Assembly (NCBI GenBank): GCA_014529385.2
Contig: CM043971.1
Span: forward strand, 31,515,209 to 31,579,208
Length of the DNA stretch: 64,000 nt
Reading direction: 5' to 3'
Source: Adiantum capillus-veneris
Lineage: Eukaryota > Streptophyta > Polypodiopsida > Polypodiales > Pteridaceae
In this document: positions 46,477-57,450 of the stretch, piece after piece
Position numbering within the stretch: the first letter of the stretch is position 1
Layout: the number at the start of each line of letters is the position of its first letter
Notes under the pieces: generated by a model
Databases searched by the model: none
What the model was told of the DNA's origin: nothing
Seen by the model: only the letters and a program-made list of their open reading frames with translations
Made by a program: the position numbers and the translations under genes

Positions 46477-46803
46477 ATGGTTATAGTCCTCAGTAGTGTA
46501 AATGGAGCAAGTGTCAGATGCAATGCTCTATTGAATAAAGAAGCAAAGTGCAATATGGCTGCAGACAACATCCAAAGCATTCTAGAGATTACTCAGGACA
46601 AGCCAAGTAATAGAGAAATCATGGATAAGTCTACAAGTCAAGAAGAAATGGTTGCTACCCTTAGCATCCAAAATCATGAAGAGCATGTAAAGTTTCAGGT
46701 GAAGCCTTCAAAGGGAATACTTGCATATGTCATCCTTGGACATCCGTGGTTAGACCAACAAAAGGCCTTCAAAGAAGATAATACTCTCTTCTCCAAGAGG
46801 TAG
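46477..46803 (+). pseudogene. retropepsin-like domain of NA
   Basis: A 108-codon frame shaped like a retroviral-type protease. NGASVRCNALLNKEAKCNMA is in the place of the catalytic loop (LLNKEA where LLDSGA is expected), and AYVILGHPWLDQQKAF is the late I-L-G-x-P-W-L segment. The catalytic Asp is Asn and the Gly is missing, so it cannot be an active protease as read. The WxPK region follows, as in elements P and E1. Confidence 0.5.
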
Positions 46804-46828
46804 CCAGCAACATTTACATGTACCATTA

Positions 46829-47790
46829 ATGCTAGATTCAGAGTTGCAAAAGTTAGGAGAATTGAAGAAAAATCTTGCAAAAAAAGGTAAAGTTAAAGTG
46901 GAACTTCCATCGACTGGCAAAGAATCGTATGCCTCTACATCAAAGAACCCTCATGGATTAGTTTCTTCAAGCAAGTCAAGATTTCAAAACTTCAAGTCAA
47001 TTGCTGACCCAATAAAAACCTCTAAGGAGACACCTTGAAACGCAAAGATATTCTAGCCAAATTACTCAAGAAAGCAAAAAATATTCAAGCAAGGTTGTTC
47101 AAAGCAATTTAGTCAAAGTCAATGATCCGGTTTGGATTAAAGACAGGAAATCAAGACATAAAGACAAACACATGGGATGGATAACATCACAATGGAGATT
47201 AAAAGAATAGGACTACTATGGAGGTAACAGACAGATATGGGTACCAAAACCGCAGGTTATAGCATATGAAGCAACATCAAGTCTCTCCCAAGAAAGAAGG
47301 CCCACAAGGTATCAACCTCAAAAATATCCTAGGATACCTAAGCAACAAGTATATAACAAAACAACATAAAAGATGCTAAAGTGTACCACAACTCTCCAGA
47401 GGATATAGAATAGAGATGGGTCTTCCTCTTAGACAAGGATTCTATAAAGGTTATACAAAGATTTGGCTACCAATCAACCACAAGCCAAATGCAACTACAC
47501 AAGAACTGCATGAAGATCTCAAGAGCTCAAAAAGACCTACAGCTCAACAAAGTCAACAATAGAGATACAAAGGTCATCAAGAGATTTGGATTCCTAGGTC
47601 TTCCAATGCTCCTAGTCAAAAGCCAAATGTCGACAGCCAGCAGAGTCTGGCAACAACATTAAAGACTCCTATCAACAGGCCCAATTAGAGAATCAAATAG
47701 TTAATGGAGTCTTCAAAGTCAAAGAAGGACAACCCAACCAACACGAATACAAGTTCAAAGATGATAAAATAGGTATGGCAAAAGAAACCT
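46829..47790 (+). pseudogene. WxPK-repeat region of NA
   Basis: Plus-strand remnant with several frameshifts. Motif copies: VWIKDR (47130-47147), IWVPKP (47235-47252, within DYYGGNRQIWVPK), IWLPIN (47461-47478, within GFYKGYTKIWLP) and IWIPRS (47584-47601, within RYKGHQEIWIP). The extended unit is aromatic-Tyr/Lys-x-Gly-x3-I-W-(V/I/L)-P. It parallels the region at 727-1269. No enzyme domain follows before the 3' LTR, so NA lacks RT and integrase. Confidence 0.55.
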
Positions 47791-48862
47791 TCAAGCAAAC
47801 TTGGTCCTTCACTCATCCTCTTTTTGAGGATTCAAGCTTACTTTTACCTAATGAAATGTTTGTAGTAAGCACAAGAATGTAAAAAGTCAAGTCGCCAGGG
47901 TGCAAAAAAAACTCTTTGGTATAGTCAGAGTCCAACTGCTAAGCCATAAAATGAGCAAAGCATTAGTCCCAAAGCTTTAAGTCATATTAAACTATGTGCT
48001 AAGAGTCTTAGTTATTAGGCTTACGCTCAAGCTGGAAGAGTTGAGCATATCTAAAGTCATGTCGCTCATGCTGGATGAGATTAGCATAAGAGTCGAAGTC
48101 TATTAACTTACAATTGGTGGAGTGTTGAGTCCAACACTCACGCACAATGCACAGTAAGATGAGAGCACATATACTCGTCAACAAAAACCATCATTAAAGG
48201 GGTGCCAACTTGCAAAGCCATGTCATATGCTTTTATAGCTACACGATATTTTTGAAGAACCCCTCAAAATCCTTCTTGCATAGCATATTGTTTCCCATGC
48301 ATAATAGGATGTCTCATCATTGGACATATGCATTAGACACTCTTTTTTGCTTCCACCTATGCACCTTGAGTGGACTACAATAGGCAAACCAATGTTCCAT
48401 CATGCTATCCTTTCATATTTGCTACCTTTTTAACTCCATATCTATCAGCAAATAATCCCTTAAGTACTTTATTAATATTTTCAATGCTACTAAGTACTCC
48501 AATAATGCGCATATCCCAAAAGGCACTTTTTTTCCACTGGGTTTTTTCCTCTGGTCATTTAGGTATTAGACCCTAATTTAGAACCTCATCATTCTACTTC
48601 CCTTGTACATACTTTTCATAAATAAACAGCAACCTCATCATTATGCTATTAGAATGGACAAATGCAACATCATCTCTCACATCAGACATATTCGGACCAA
48701 TGAAGATGTTGCAAAAGATGCTATAACAAATTGAACCTCATCAACAAATTCAATGACAAATGAAGACGATCAGCCATCAACAACCAATCATAACCTTCCA
48801 CAGCCTCCACAAACAATTTTCAACAGTACCTGAGGACGGGCACTAAAATTGGAAGGAGAGAA
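47791..48862 (+). other. 3' untranslated region and polypurine tract of NA
   Basis: No gene. It ends CTGAGGACGGGCACTAAAATT then GGAAGGAGAGAA (48851-48862), the polypurine tract before the LTR. Confidence 0.6.
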
Positions 48863-49223
48863 TGTGAATTGAGTCAATGTTAGTTTTAACAAAAGCTGTT
48901 AAAGACTGAATACATATGGATGCACATCGAAGATCAACATGAAGAAGCAGTAAAGAGTGGAGTTGCATATTTTTCACATTTTCCCAAAATGGTCACATAT
49001 TGTAAATTCCCGATTTATTCAACCCATTGTAATATTTAATGTGTTACAGGCTCAATGGGAGCTCCAAGCTATAATGAATAGGTCAGTAGTGTACCTGGGT
49101 TGCAGATTCAATAAGTGGTGGAGCCCTAAAGGCCTTGGGCACCCGCACATTGCATATTTTTACCCTAGGTATATAAGGTAGTGTGTAAAAGAAATCAGGG
49201 TTCTCAAGCTCATTTGTTGAGAG
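48863..49223 (+). repeat. 3' LTR of NA, first part
   Basis: Matches 11619-11962. Interrupted by the hAT insertion directly after GTTGAGAG (49216-49223). Confidence 0.8.
49216..49223. other. hAT target-site duplication, left
   Basis: GTTGAGAG, repeated at 57443-57450; single in the uninterrupted LTR at 11955-11962. Confidence 0.9.
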
Positions 49224-49251
49224 CAGGGATTCATTAATTAACGTAATCACG
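49224..49251 (+). repeat. left terminal inverted repeat of the hAT element
   Basis: CAGGGATTCATTAATTAACG followed by TAATCACG. The right end, reversed, is TAGGGATTTAATATTTACG followed by TAATTACG. Confidence 0.85.
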
Positions 49252-49359
49252 ATTGAGTGATTACGTAAATAACTATAGTATTTACACAAAAATCACGCAA
49301 TCACGTTAATTGTTAACGTGACTTTGATTTTGACCTGCAAAAAACTATAGAGCCGGTTA

Positions 49360-49485
49360 GCCCTCCGAGTTTTTTCATTTTCCCTGTGAGACCCACCGGG
49401 CCTTTTCATTTTTCTGGCGGGCCCGCCAGGTATATGCAGTAGCCCGGCGAGCCCGCCGGGAAAATGAAAAAGCTCGGCGGGCATA
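49360..49485. repeat. left subterminal GC-rich repeats of the hAT element
   Basis: Short repeats around CCCGCC/GGCGGG (for example CTGGCGGGCCCGCC, GAGCCCGCCGGG, CTCGGCGGGC), each near TTTTCATTTT or its complement. They resemble clustered transposase-binding sites. Confidence 0.55.
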
Positions 49486-50431
49486 ATTATATATAGTAAA
49501 TAGTGTGCTAACCTCGGTCTTTTAGCTAGGCAAATCCTTGGGGAGTGTATCCGAGTGCCGGGTATTGTCATCTCCTTGTGAATTGACCTAAGGTTACAGA
49601 GTCACAGGTCCTTTTTTTGGGCCGAACGTGATTCTTAATTTGGTAACCACTTCTAAAAATTTTTAATTCATTTATCGACATAAAGGTATGAAACCAAAGC
49701 AATGGAAAACTTGGAGAATCTGCGAAGAAGCCATTGGTCCAAATGAGGGTTGTAATTGGTTTTAGAAGATGAGCACATGTAAATGACGACTCGATAGTCA
49801 AGGGTCGGATGTCCTCTACTAGTGTACCGGGCATATAAAGATCCTTGAAGTCTTGCATTTGAGTTGATTTACAATATAAGAGCTATAATCCTTGATTGGG
49901 TTAAAATAGCTTTTATATATTGAATTGGTTGCATGGGTGGGCTACAATCCTTCACTGGGTACAAGTAGTCCCCAATTGGGTGATTATATTGAAGATTTAC
50001 TTGCATTAGTTCATGCATTGGTTTATACAAAGAGTGCATTATGTATTACGATAGATTATTAGTGCATGAAATGACCAATCATATATTTTATTGCTTTCGT
50101 TTGTTTTTTTGTAGCAAATGAAATTAGATGTGTCTTATTGTTTGCAAATCAAAGTGGACATATAAATAATCATTATAATAATAATTGCATAGAGAGATTC
50201 ATAGCATTGTTATGGTTATTACGCCATGTATAGACTACATTGCAATGTGTATGGTTGCTCACAATATAGGTGATCGATATGTGGATTGACTATCGTGCAT
50301 TGAAAATCTCATATTGTGCATCATGGTTACTTTCATATTGAATGGTTTTTCAATTATAATATATATTGAAAAAAAAATATTTTCAGAATTGAACATCTTG
50401 TTCTTTTCTCTTCAGTTTTAATTTAAAAGCA

Positions 50432-52626
50432 ATGGAGCAAAATGTGGGCACAAGTGGTACGAAGAAGCCAAAGAATAAAAAAGCTCCTGGCAAAGAGTGG
50501 GATTATGCTCACAACATATGCGGCCGATATATAGAGTGGTAATGTAAATTTTGTCACACAACAAAATCTAGCAGTGCACCATGTATTAGGGATCATTTTC
50601 TGTGTAGCACTAAAAATAGTTGTAAAAAATATGAACATTCTGAGGCACCTGCAGTTGCAAAGCGTTTGAGAGAAGAGCTCGCCAAAACGGGTGGCAAGAG
50701 ACGACAGATATATAGCTCTGTGCCTTCGAATCAAGAGTTCCCATAGCCAAATATTAACTCTGCAGATCCTGTAGTGATGCCAACTAACCTTGGAGAACAA
50801 CCTGTGCAAGGAGAGGAAATTCTAGGCAGTGTTCCTTTTAAATGTTACAATGAAGGTGGACTTTGTCAAATGCGGCAAAAATCATTACATCAAAGCTTTC
50901 GAGTGCAGTCCCTAGAAGAAGCACAAACAGTACTCGCCAAAGCAATATTATTTACTGGAAGTGCTTTGGTCATGGTAGACAGCAATCATTGGAAGGCTAC
51001 TTGGAAGAAAATCGGTGAGTTTGGTCCAAGATTTTCAGCTCCTACTTATCACACGAAAATGTTTTCTTGGACAAATGCTACATCGAAGTCAAAGAGCGTG
51101 TTGGCAAAATAATACTTGGGAATATTTCGCTTTCAGGATGTACGATTGTGAGTGATGGCTGGTCAAATGTTCAGAGAAGACCGCTGATCAATGTAATGCT
51201 GGTTTGTCCAAGGGGAGAAACGTTTATAAAGGCGATTGATAGTTTTGGTGCAATAAAAAGTGGCAAATACATTCCTGAGGTCTTGATTAATGTAATTAAA
51301 GAAATTCGTGTTGAATATGTCGTTCATGTTGTGATGGACAACGCAAAGAATTTTAAAAACACCAATAAATTAATAAAGAAGTACTTTCCACACACTTTTG
51401 CCAATGGTTGTAATACGCACAGCTTGAACTTGGTGTTGAAAGATTGGTACACTAAACCACATGGTTCGCCAAAATAATTGATACAACACGTCAGGTTGTG
51501 AAATTTATCTTGAAACGACAAAGAGTGCTCGATTTGTATAGGATACGCATGTCAGTGATGCTGAAACTTCCTGCTGAAACTCGGTTCTGCATACACTTTT
51601 ATACCTTGGAATCACTTATCCGTAATAAATGTGCTGTGATTGACACATTCAATTGCGCGGCCTTTGATGAATGGCAGCTTGAGCAGAAAGAAACAGTCAA
51701 AGATAAAATTACATGTCTACGTGGCAATGTAAACAAGGTTGCTTGGTGGAGGAGTGTAATGGATGCATACCATGTAATGATACCCGTTATGTTCGCGATC
51801 CGCAATCTTGATCAAAGGGAGCCAAACTTGGGCAAAGTGTGGATGACATGGTGGTCAGTCCAACAGAGTCTTGAAAATCCTGAAGAGCTGAAAGAGTCTG
51901 TAGTAGAGAAGGAGTGGCGATTACCATTCTCTGGCAAACAACGGAAAGTTTTGGCTAAGTATTTTCATGCAAGGTGGAAGAGCGCTCATAGTCCACTCCA
52001 TAGCGTGGCTTACATGCTCGATCCAGAGTATTGGAATTTAGATCTGATGTCCAATCAGAGGTGGTAGGCGATTTCTATCATGTGGTCAACACGTTCTATT
52101 CCAACGTTCAAGACCGAATTGATTGCATCAAAGAAATGAGTGCATTTAGATTAAAATAAGGTCCTTTGCAAATGATTTTGTACAGGTAATGGCAAAAGAG
52201 CAACCTGCATGGAAGTGGTGGATGATGAATGGTGGAGAGCATTACTCTACCTTACGTCCTCTTGCAATGAAAGTACTCACACAATGTGCAGAAAATTCAA
52301 GTTCAGAGAGAAACTGGAGTATGTACAAGTATGTTCACAACACTATTCACAACAGACTATTAGCAGAGAGAGCAGAGAAATTAGTGTATATGTATTGCAA
52401 CAAAACGATACTGAATCACATCGAAAGTGCTGGCTACGAGGAGGAAATGCCAACCTGGTTGTATGATTGTCAAAACGAAGATGAAGAAGATTTCAATGTT
52501 GGTGTATCTCAATGCACTGTAGACGAAATAGAAGAGAATTTGATAATAGATATGGAGGTTGAATTACAAGGAGAACCACAACACTTAGACTTAGAACCAG
52601 ATAACAACTCAACTGATTCAATATAG
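50432..52626 (+). pseudogene. hAT transposase (BED finger, DUF659, dimerisation domain)
   Basis: Cuts and pastes the element. It starts at the ATG at 50432 after a CTTCAG acceptor-like site. BED finger: KEWDYAHNICGRYIEW, a stop, CKFCHTTKSS..CIRDHFLCS. DUF659 core: CTIVSDGWSNVQRRPLINVM, VVHVVMDNAKNFKNTNKLIK and ANGCNTHSLNLVLKDW (51130-51445). A frameshift lies near 51455, then FAKIIDTTRQVVKFILKRQR, AETRFCIHFYTLESLIR and HSVAYMLDPEYWNLDL. The C-terminal dimerisation domain has YSTLRPLAMKVLTQCAENSS, SERNWSMYKYVHNTIHNRL and ERAEKLVYMYCNKTIL. Stops at about 50540 (TAA) and 50745 (TAG) and a break near 52067 inactivate it. Confidence 0.85.
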
Positions 52627-52758
52627 CTTGAGAGTAGAATGAGTAAATGTCAAAAACCATTGTAAAAGACCTTGTATTCAAATGTGTTTTGAGTAATTAC
52701 AATGCTTCATATTCTCGATAGTACATAGTTTGTCGCGATATTACATAGTTTGTCGATC

Positions 52759-53795
52759 TCAATTGTGTTGCCCTGAAGCAGCATCTTGCTCATCAAACAT
52801 ATTTCTAATTGTGCTAGGGGTATTTGGGCGTGCTTGCTTGAATTTATATTCGTTTGCCATGCCAAACATAATATATATTCCTTGTGGATTATCTTGTGAA
52901 CAGATTGCACATCGACTACTGTTTTGCATCAAACGAATAAGACAAACTAAATGATAATAGTGACCACATGTCAATGTATAGTAACCACTCCATCCCCATC
53001 AAAATTCTTGTAGCAAACTGGACATTGGGAAGATGAGGATGCATCTGAAGTAGACGAGGGGACCGACTCCGGATGCAAGACAAGGTGGCTGATGTGTGTC
53101 CCTTGTATACGTGTTGGATTCACTCGTTGTGTCAGGTTTTGAACGTCCTGACTTAAGCAGTGAATACTTTTCTCCATCCGGACTTGTGAGGGTTGCGGTG
53201 TCTGGGTGGCTATAGAAAGACGTGTTATTTCTGCATCTTTCTCTGCCAACTGTGTCGTGTAAATATCCTTCTCTCTCTTTAACTGTAGATCGGTGCCTTC
53301 CACTATCAATGCCAGCTCATCTCAAGTGAAAGTGACACAACTCTCCCTTAAATCATGAGTGGCAACAGTTGTCTTCTTTGACGAGAAGTCTACTGGTCGC
53401 TGTTGCACAAAGTGAACATATAACATTTTTGCAAAATATAGTGCACAATCTGCATTGTGCAGGGGATGGCCATAAACCTCTAAATAAATCCTCTCAGCAT
53501 TATCTTTGATAGCATTATTGTTGCACTTCGAAACCTTCCACCTTCCTTTCTTGATCTCTGCGTCTTCACATGGCCATATTGTCTTGATCATGTCCTTTGT
53601 CACTTCTTTATTGATCTCTTTCCACTGCATATGATTTGGATTTTCCTACTTTGAGAGTCGGCGAGCAGTACACGTCGCTTGTTGTGCCAACATGCCGTGT
53701 GTCAGAGACTTCATGCACTAAAATGCATTAACAGCCGCTTGTTGTTGATCATCAGGAAATGATTGGGTGTCAATATCTTGTTCTTGATCAGCCAT
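52759..53795 (-). pseudogene. coiled-coil/RING-H2 protein inside the hAT element
   Basis: Minus strand, starting MADQEQDIDTQSFPDD at 53795. Residues about 50-150 (MQWKEINKEVTKDMIKTIWP, CALYFAKMLYVHFVQQRP) are not recognised. A coiled coil follows (LKREKDIYTTQLAEKDAEIT), then a Ser-rich linker. The C-terminal RING is CPVCYKNFDGDGVV, then across a frameshift at about 52985 CGHYYHLVC and SRCAIC, spacing C-x2-C..C-x-H-x2-H-x2-C..C-x2-C, as in ubiquitin ligases. Three stops (TAG, TAG, TGA) interrupt it. It runs tail to tail with the transposase, 130 bases apart. It could be the 3' part of one gene with the kinase upstream. Confidence 0.65.
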
Positions 53796-54138
53796 TTTCT
53801 CTTAGAGCTGCAGTCAACAGAGTGGAAAATATTCAATATCATTGGTAAATATATATTCTCACTCATTGGGACACTGCGCAGAATCCACTAAATCAAACCA
53901 CAACAAATGCGACTAATTGAACCACAAGGCAAATTTGAAATACTGACAGTTAAATGACAAATTTGAAATGACTAAAGATAGTTGACTCAATTAGGTGAAC
54001 CACTTCAAACCAGATAATACACTTCAATAAAAAAAAGAAATCACTTGACAAGACATGTATATCATAGAAATGTTTAAATCGGATAAAATGATGGTGCAAG
54101 TTCAACAAGTGGACGTTGGACAGGGTTAGGGTCTATCT

Positions 54139-55593
54139 TTAATGTTCTTTGAAAAATATCAATCCGTCAGAAGCATTCCTTCTTTGGTCCCACTCTTTTA
54201 ACTTCATCCAACAATCTACTTTAATTCAAATAGCCCTCATAACATCTTCATCCGGGTGGTGAAAAACTTCTTCTGGAAAATAAAATTGTTTGGCTGCACT
54301 CCAAAAATATGCTAGCATGTCTAACAGGTAGCCCAATGCATAATTGTCTCTCGCTTTTGTGTATGTATCTACGCACCGTGGATCGTATAGTTTGGGAGCA
54401 ATTCACGGTCGCTTAGCCATCTCGGCATTCCCTGCTCTCTGTGCATTCAAAACTACTTTCTCCGACTGTTCGCTTGGAGACAGATAATTATTTACTATGC
54501 GCTTAGCAGGTGTTCTCAGCATCATACCCCAATCAATGATACCGACGAGGGGTTTATTGGTGCGAGTAAAGTCCAACATTACGTTGAACGGGTGCAGGTC
54601 ACTGTGCACTATACCGGCTGAGTGGGCAGCCGCAACGCCGTTGATTAAGGCATGAAAAATTGCTGGCATTTGCTCGACCACTGCTTTGATCCACACCGTG
54701 TCTATCTCGCTTAGAGGGTTGTTTGCTATAGGGAATGACCTCCAGCCGTGTTGTAGCATGTGCATGTGTCGTCTGAACAATCCGTGAGCGAACGGTAAGC
54801 GGCACATCATGTCGTCCATGGTACCCCCATTGTAGTATGGGAATATCGTGATCCAAGGTGCTTTTGTAGTAAACCCAATGCACCTTACAATGGAGGGGTG
54901 AAGCATTTGCATTCCTTGCTCTGTCTAAAAGCTGTCAAATTTTGCCTCACTCCCTCCCTTGTAACATTTTCCCACATATGTAATGTGGTCTGAAAAAAAT
55001 GAGATGCCTTTGATAGTGTACAATGTGCACACACCAAAGGAGCCTGCTCCAATCCTCATTCCTTCTACCAAGGCTTCGTGAGGGATGCCAACAAGATGAG
55101 CGCACTTTGCATTCAAAGCAATGCGCATGATTGTGCCGGTGCCGCTGGCATCGGATCGACCTCCCAAAGCTGCTTGCACATCTTGGGCCATCTTCAATCT
55201 CTTGGGTAAGGCTACTTGGTCCTGCGCTTTCACACGCTTCATCTTTACCTTCTGTTCTTCCCACAATTTATCCCAGAGCTCTAATTTTGACATGTCGCAA
55301 GCAAGTGGGATATCTTCCTTTAAGTCTCTGCAACATACTTTCATATTGCCCAACACTATCCTGACCTTGTGGTGGGGGTCAAATTCTCGTATCCCAGCTG
55401 GACTCAACAACTCATATTGGCCTTCAATTTGCAACCTGCGCTCTGTGTTCTCCCATATAGCGCTAGTGATGTCTTTGATGTAGACATCGCTTTCACTAAT
55501 CTACTGTATGCGATCAGCTACACATGATGAGATTGCCAAAATACATTCTTTACGAATGGCACGCATAATACACTTCTTTTGATCTGGCGTCAT
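54139..55593 (-). pseudogene. protein kinase-like gene inside the hAT element
   Basis: Minus strand, from MTPDQKKCIMRAIRKE at 55593 to TAA at 54139; about 484 codons with four in-frame stops. An unrecognised region of about 180 residues comes first. The kinase fold then shows the glycine loop GAGSFGVCTLY (about residue 182), the Lys of YVGKCYKG (about 209), FPYYNGGTMDDMM, the catalytic loop VHSDLHPFN (Asp about 331, Asn about 337) and GIIDWG in place of DFG (Asp about 354). It ends with a C-lobe, YTKARDNYALGYLLDMLAYF. Invariant residues are kept, but Lys of HRDLK is His, as in HGDLHPxN-type kinases. All four stops could come from CAG or CGA. It is unlike transposon proteins, so it is probably captured cargo. 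Confidence 0.75.
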
Positions 55594-56532
55594 ATTTAGA
55601 CTTGACAATACAAAAACAACATATCAAATACAAATTCACTGTTGCAAATGACACTACCACTCTCACACTATCTCAGGTAAACTCTTAACCACCACTTAAG
55701 GACTTTAACAATGTGCAAGGAAATATTGATAAAAATTGAATATAATCTTCACTTAAAATTGCAATCTGTTACACGTGTAAAAAGAAGTTTAAACAAGTGG
55801 TTTATAAGAACTTAATTCAGATCCAACAATACATGTTAACGGTCTTTAACATTTTAGCATATATTGAATTTTTAACTAATATTTTTCTCCGTGTGCACAT
55901 ACTAATTCAAACAAAGCACACACCGACTTAAAATCTTCAAAAACATTTAAAACATTGGAAGTATACAAATTGGACTAGCAAATTGTGTTCACGCACTCTT
56001 TTACATAGATTTTATGTAAATGTAGCAATCAAAAAGCGATGATAATTGCTCTTTAAAAAGATATAACAGAATATTTAACATGCAAATTGTGTGCACTTAG
56101 ATTTTTGCAGAGAATCTATGTAAATGAAGCATTAAATATAGCGATAATGCTTGAGAGTCCTTTAAAAATATTAAACATGCAATTTGTGTGCAAATATTTT
56201 GTACATTAATTTATATAAATGGAACATTTAAAATAGCGATGATTGATAAATAAAGTAAATGAAACATTTAAAATAGTGATGATTGATGAATAAAGTATTC
56301 TATATAAATGGAACATTTAAAATAGCGATGATTGATGAATAAAGTATTCTTTTGAATATGATTAGCTAGTATATAATTTCAAATGGACAATTAAAAAAAA
56401 CAAAATCAAAAAATTCATAAATTTTGTATATGAAATACTCTCCACAGCTGCATACTGACCAAGTATTTCGTATACTTAATACTTAAAAAATTAACTGCAC
56501 ATGCACATACAAATTATATGACGTTCGTACAT
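55594..56532. other. AT-rich region upstream of the kinase gene
   Basis: No gene. Short local repeats such as AAAATAGCGATGATTGAT(A/G)A recur at about 56233, 56271 and 56320. Confidence 0.6.
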
Positions 56533-56822
56533 CCGGGTTAACGACCTGAACGCCACATTTATGCAAAAACATATGCTTCTAACAAACGACACTCTATTAG
56601 CCGCGTTACCGACCGAGTGCCGCCTAAATCTAAGGGAAAACAATGGCCTACATACGAACATCATATAGCCGCGTTACCGATCGATGCCCATATGTTTTTT
56701 GGGAAAGGGGAAGAGAAGTTGACTTACCATAAGGATACTAGATTCGCCGCGTTACCGACGTAATACCCAGACAGTAAGCCAATACTTACCACAAGGACAC
56801 CATCTTCCCCGCGTCACCAAGG
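56533..56822. repeat. phased repeat with CCGCGTTACCGAC core
   Basis: Five copies of a GC-rich core in AT-rich DNA: CCGGGTTAACGAC (56533), CCGCGTTACCGAC (56601), CCGCGTTACCGAT (56669), CCGCGTTACCGAC (56747) and CCGCGTCACCAAG (56809). Steps are 68, 68, 78 and 62. Each is followed a few bases later by TGCC or TACCC. They lie upstream of the minus-strand kinase gene and inside the right end of the hAT element. Confidence 0.75.
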
Positions 56823-57073
56823 TGATGCCCCCGTGATAAGCACTTTTCTGTAGAACAGCTTACACACACACTCCCATTGTGTGGTAAGGTACCTTATTAC
56901 TGTCACACACTACAACAAAAGGCCCACTACCACACAACGCACACACACAACACATACCCGGATCGTGTGGTCAGGTACTCTGCTCTGCTGCCGCGCACTG
57001 TGATGCAAAGCATGCTCCCACACGACCACCTCTCTCCTATCTCATCTTGACGTACCTGCAAAGGTGGTCTCAA

Positions 57074-57077
<4 letters not shown>

Positions 57078-57147
<70 letters not shown>
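57078..57147. repeat. (CT)n microsatellite
   Basis: About 70 bases of CT inside the hAT right end. The Ser-Leu frame over it is an artefact. Confidence 0.95.
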
Positions 57148-57151
<4 letters not shown>

Positions 57152-57177
57152 AGAAGAAGAAAGCAAGACACTAATAC

Positions 57178-57315
57178 ACCCAGCGGGCCCGATCGGGCCC
57201 GCGTATATATAATGCTAACAACTCATCGAGCCTTTCAGGATTCCGTGCAGGCCCGCAGGGAAAATAATGGACCTCGACGGGCCCATCGAGAAAACTGAAA
57301 AGCCCGACGGGAAAT
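57178..57315. repeat. right subterminal GC-rich repeats of the hAT element
   Basis: CAGCGGGCCCG, ATCGGGCCCGCG, CAGGCCCGCAGGG, GACGGGCCCATCG and AGCCCGACGGG, mirroring the left-end cluster. Confidence 0.55.
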
Positions 57316-57414
57316 TTGTAGGTTTTCAAGTCACCACTAACCGGGTTCTATGTGATCATGTTTACTGTGATCATGTAAATGTGTCAATAAGACCTTGTGA
57401 TCACACAAAATTTG

Positions 57415-57442
57415 ACGTAATTACGTAAATATTAAATCCCTA
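57415..57442 (-). repeat. right terminal inverted repeat of the hAT element
   Basis: Read on the minus strand it starts TAGGGATTTAATATTTACG, against CAGGGATTCATTAATTAACG at the left end. Confidence 0.85.
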
Positions 57443-57450
57443 GTTGAGAG
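57443..57450. other. hAT target-site duplication, right
   Basis: GTTGAGAG, matching 49216-49223. Confidence 0.9.

Larger units (their letters stand above)
49224..57442 (+). mobile_element. hAT DNA transposon carrying extra kinase and RING genes (8.2 kb)
   Basis: The element begins CAGGGATT and ends AATCCCTA (TAGGGATT when reversed). It is flanked by an 8-bp duplication, the hAT hallmark, and interrupts an LTR whose empty version is in the same window. On the plus strand it encodes a BED/DUF659/dimerisation hAT transposase. On the minus strand are two further broken genes, a protein kinase and a coiled-coil/RING-H2 protein. Subterminal GC-rich repeats are present at both ends. At 8.2 kb it is longer than a simple hAT element of this type. 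Confidence 0.9.

Noticed and set aside
54139-55593. Kinase as an ordinary host gene
   Set aside because: It lies wholly inside hAT terminal repeats and target duplications, has four stops, and no host-gene context exists on either side.
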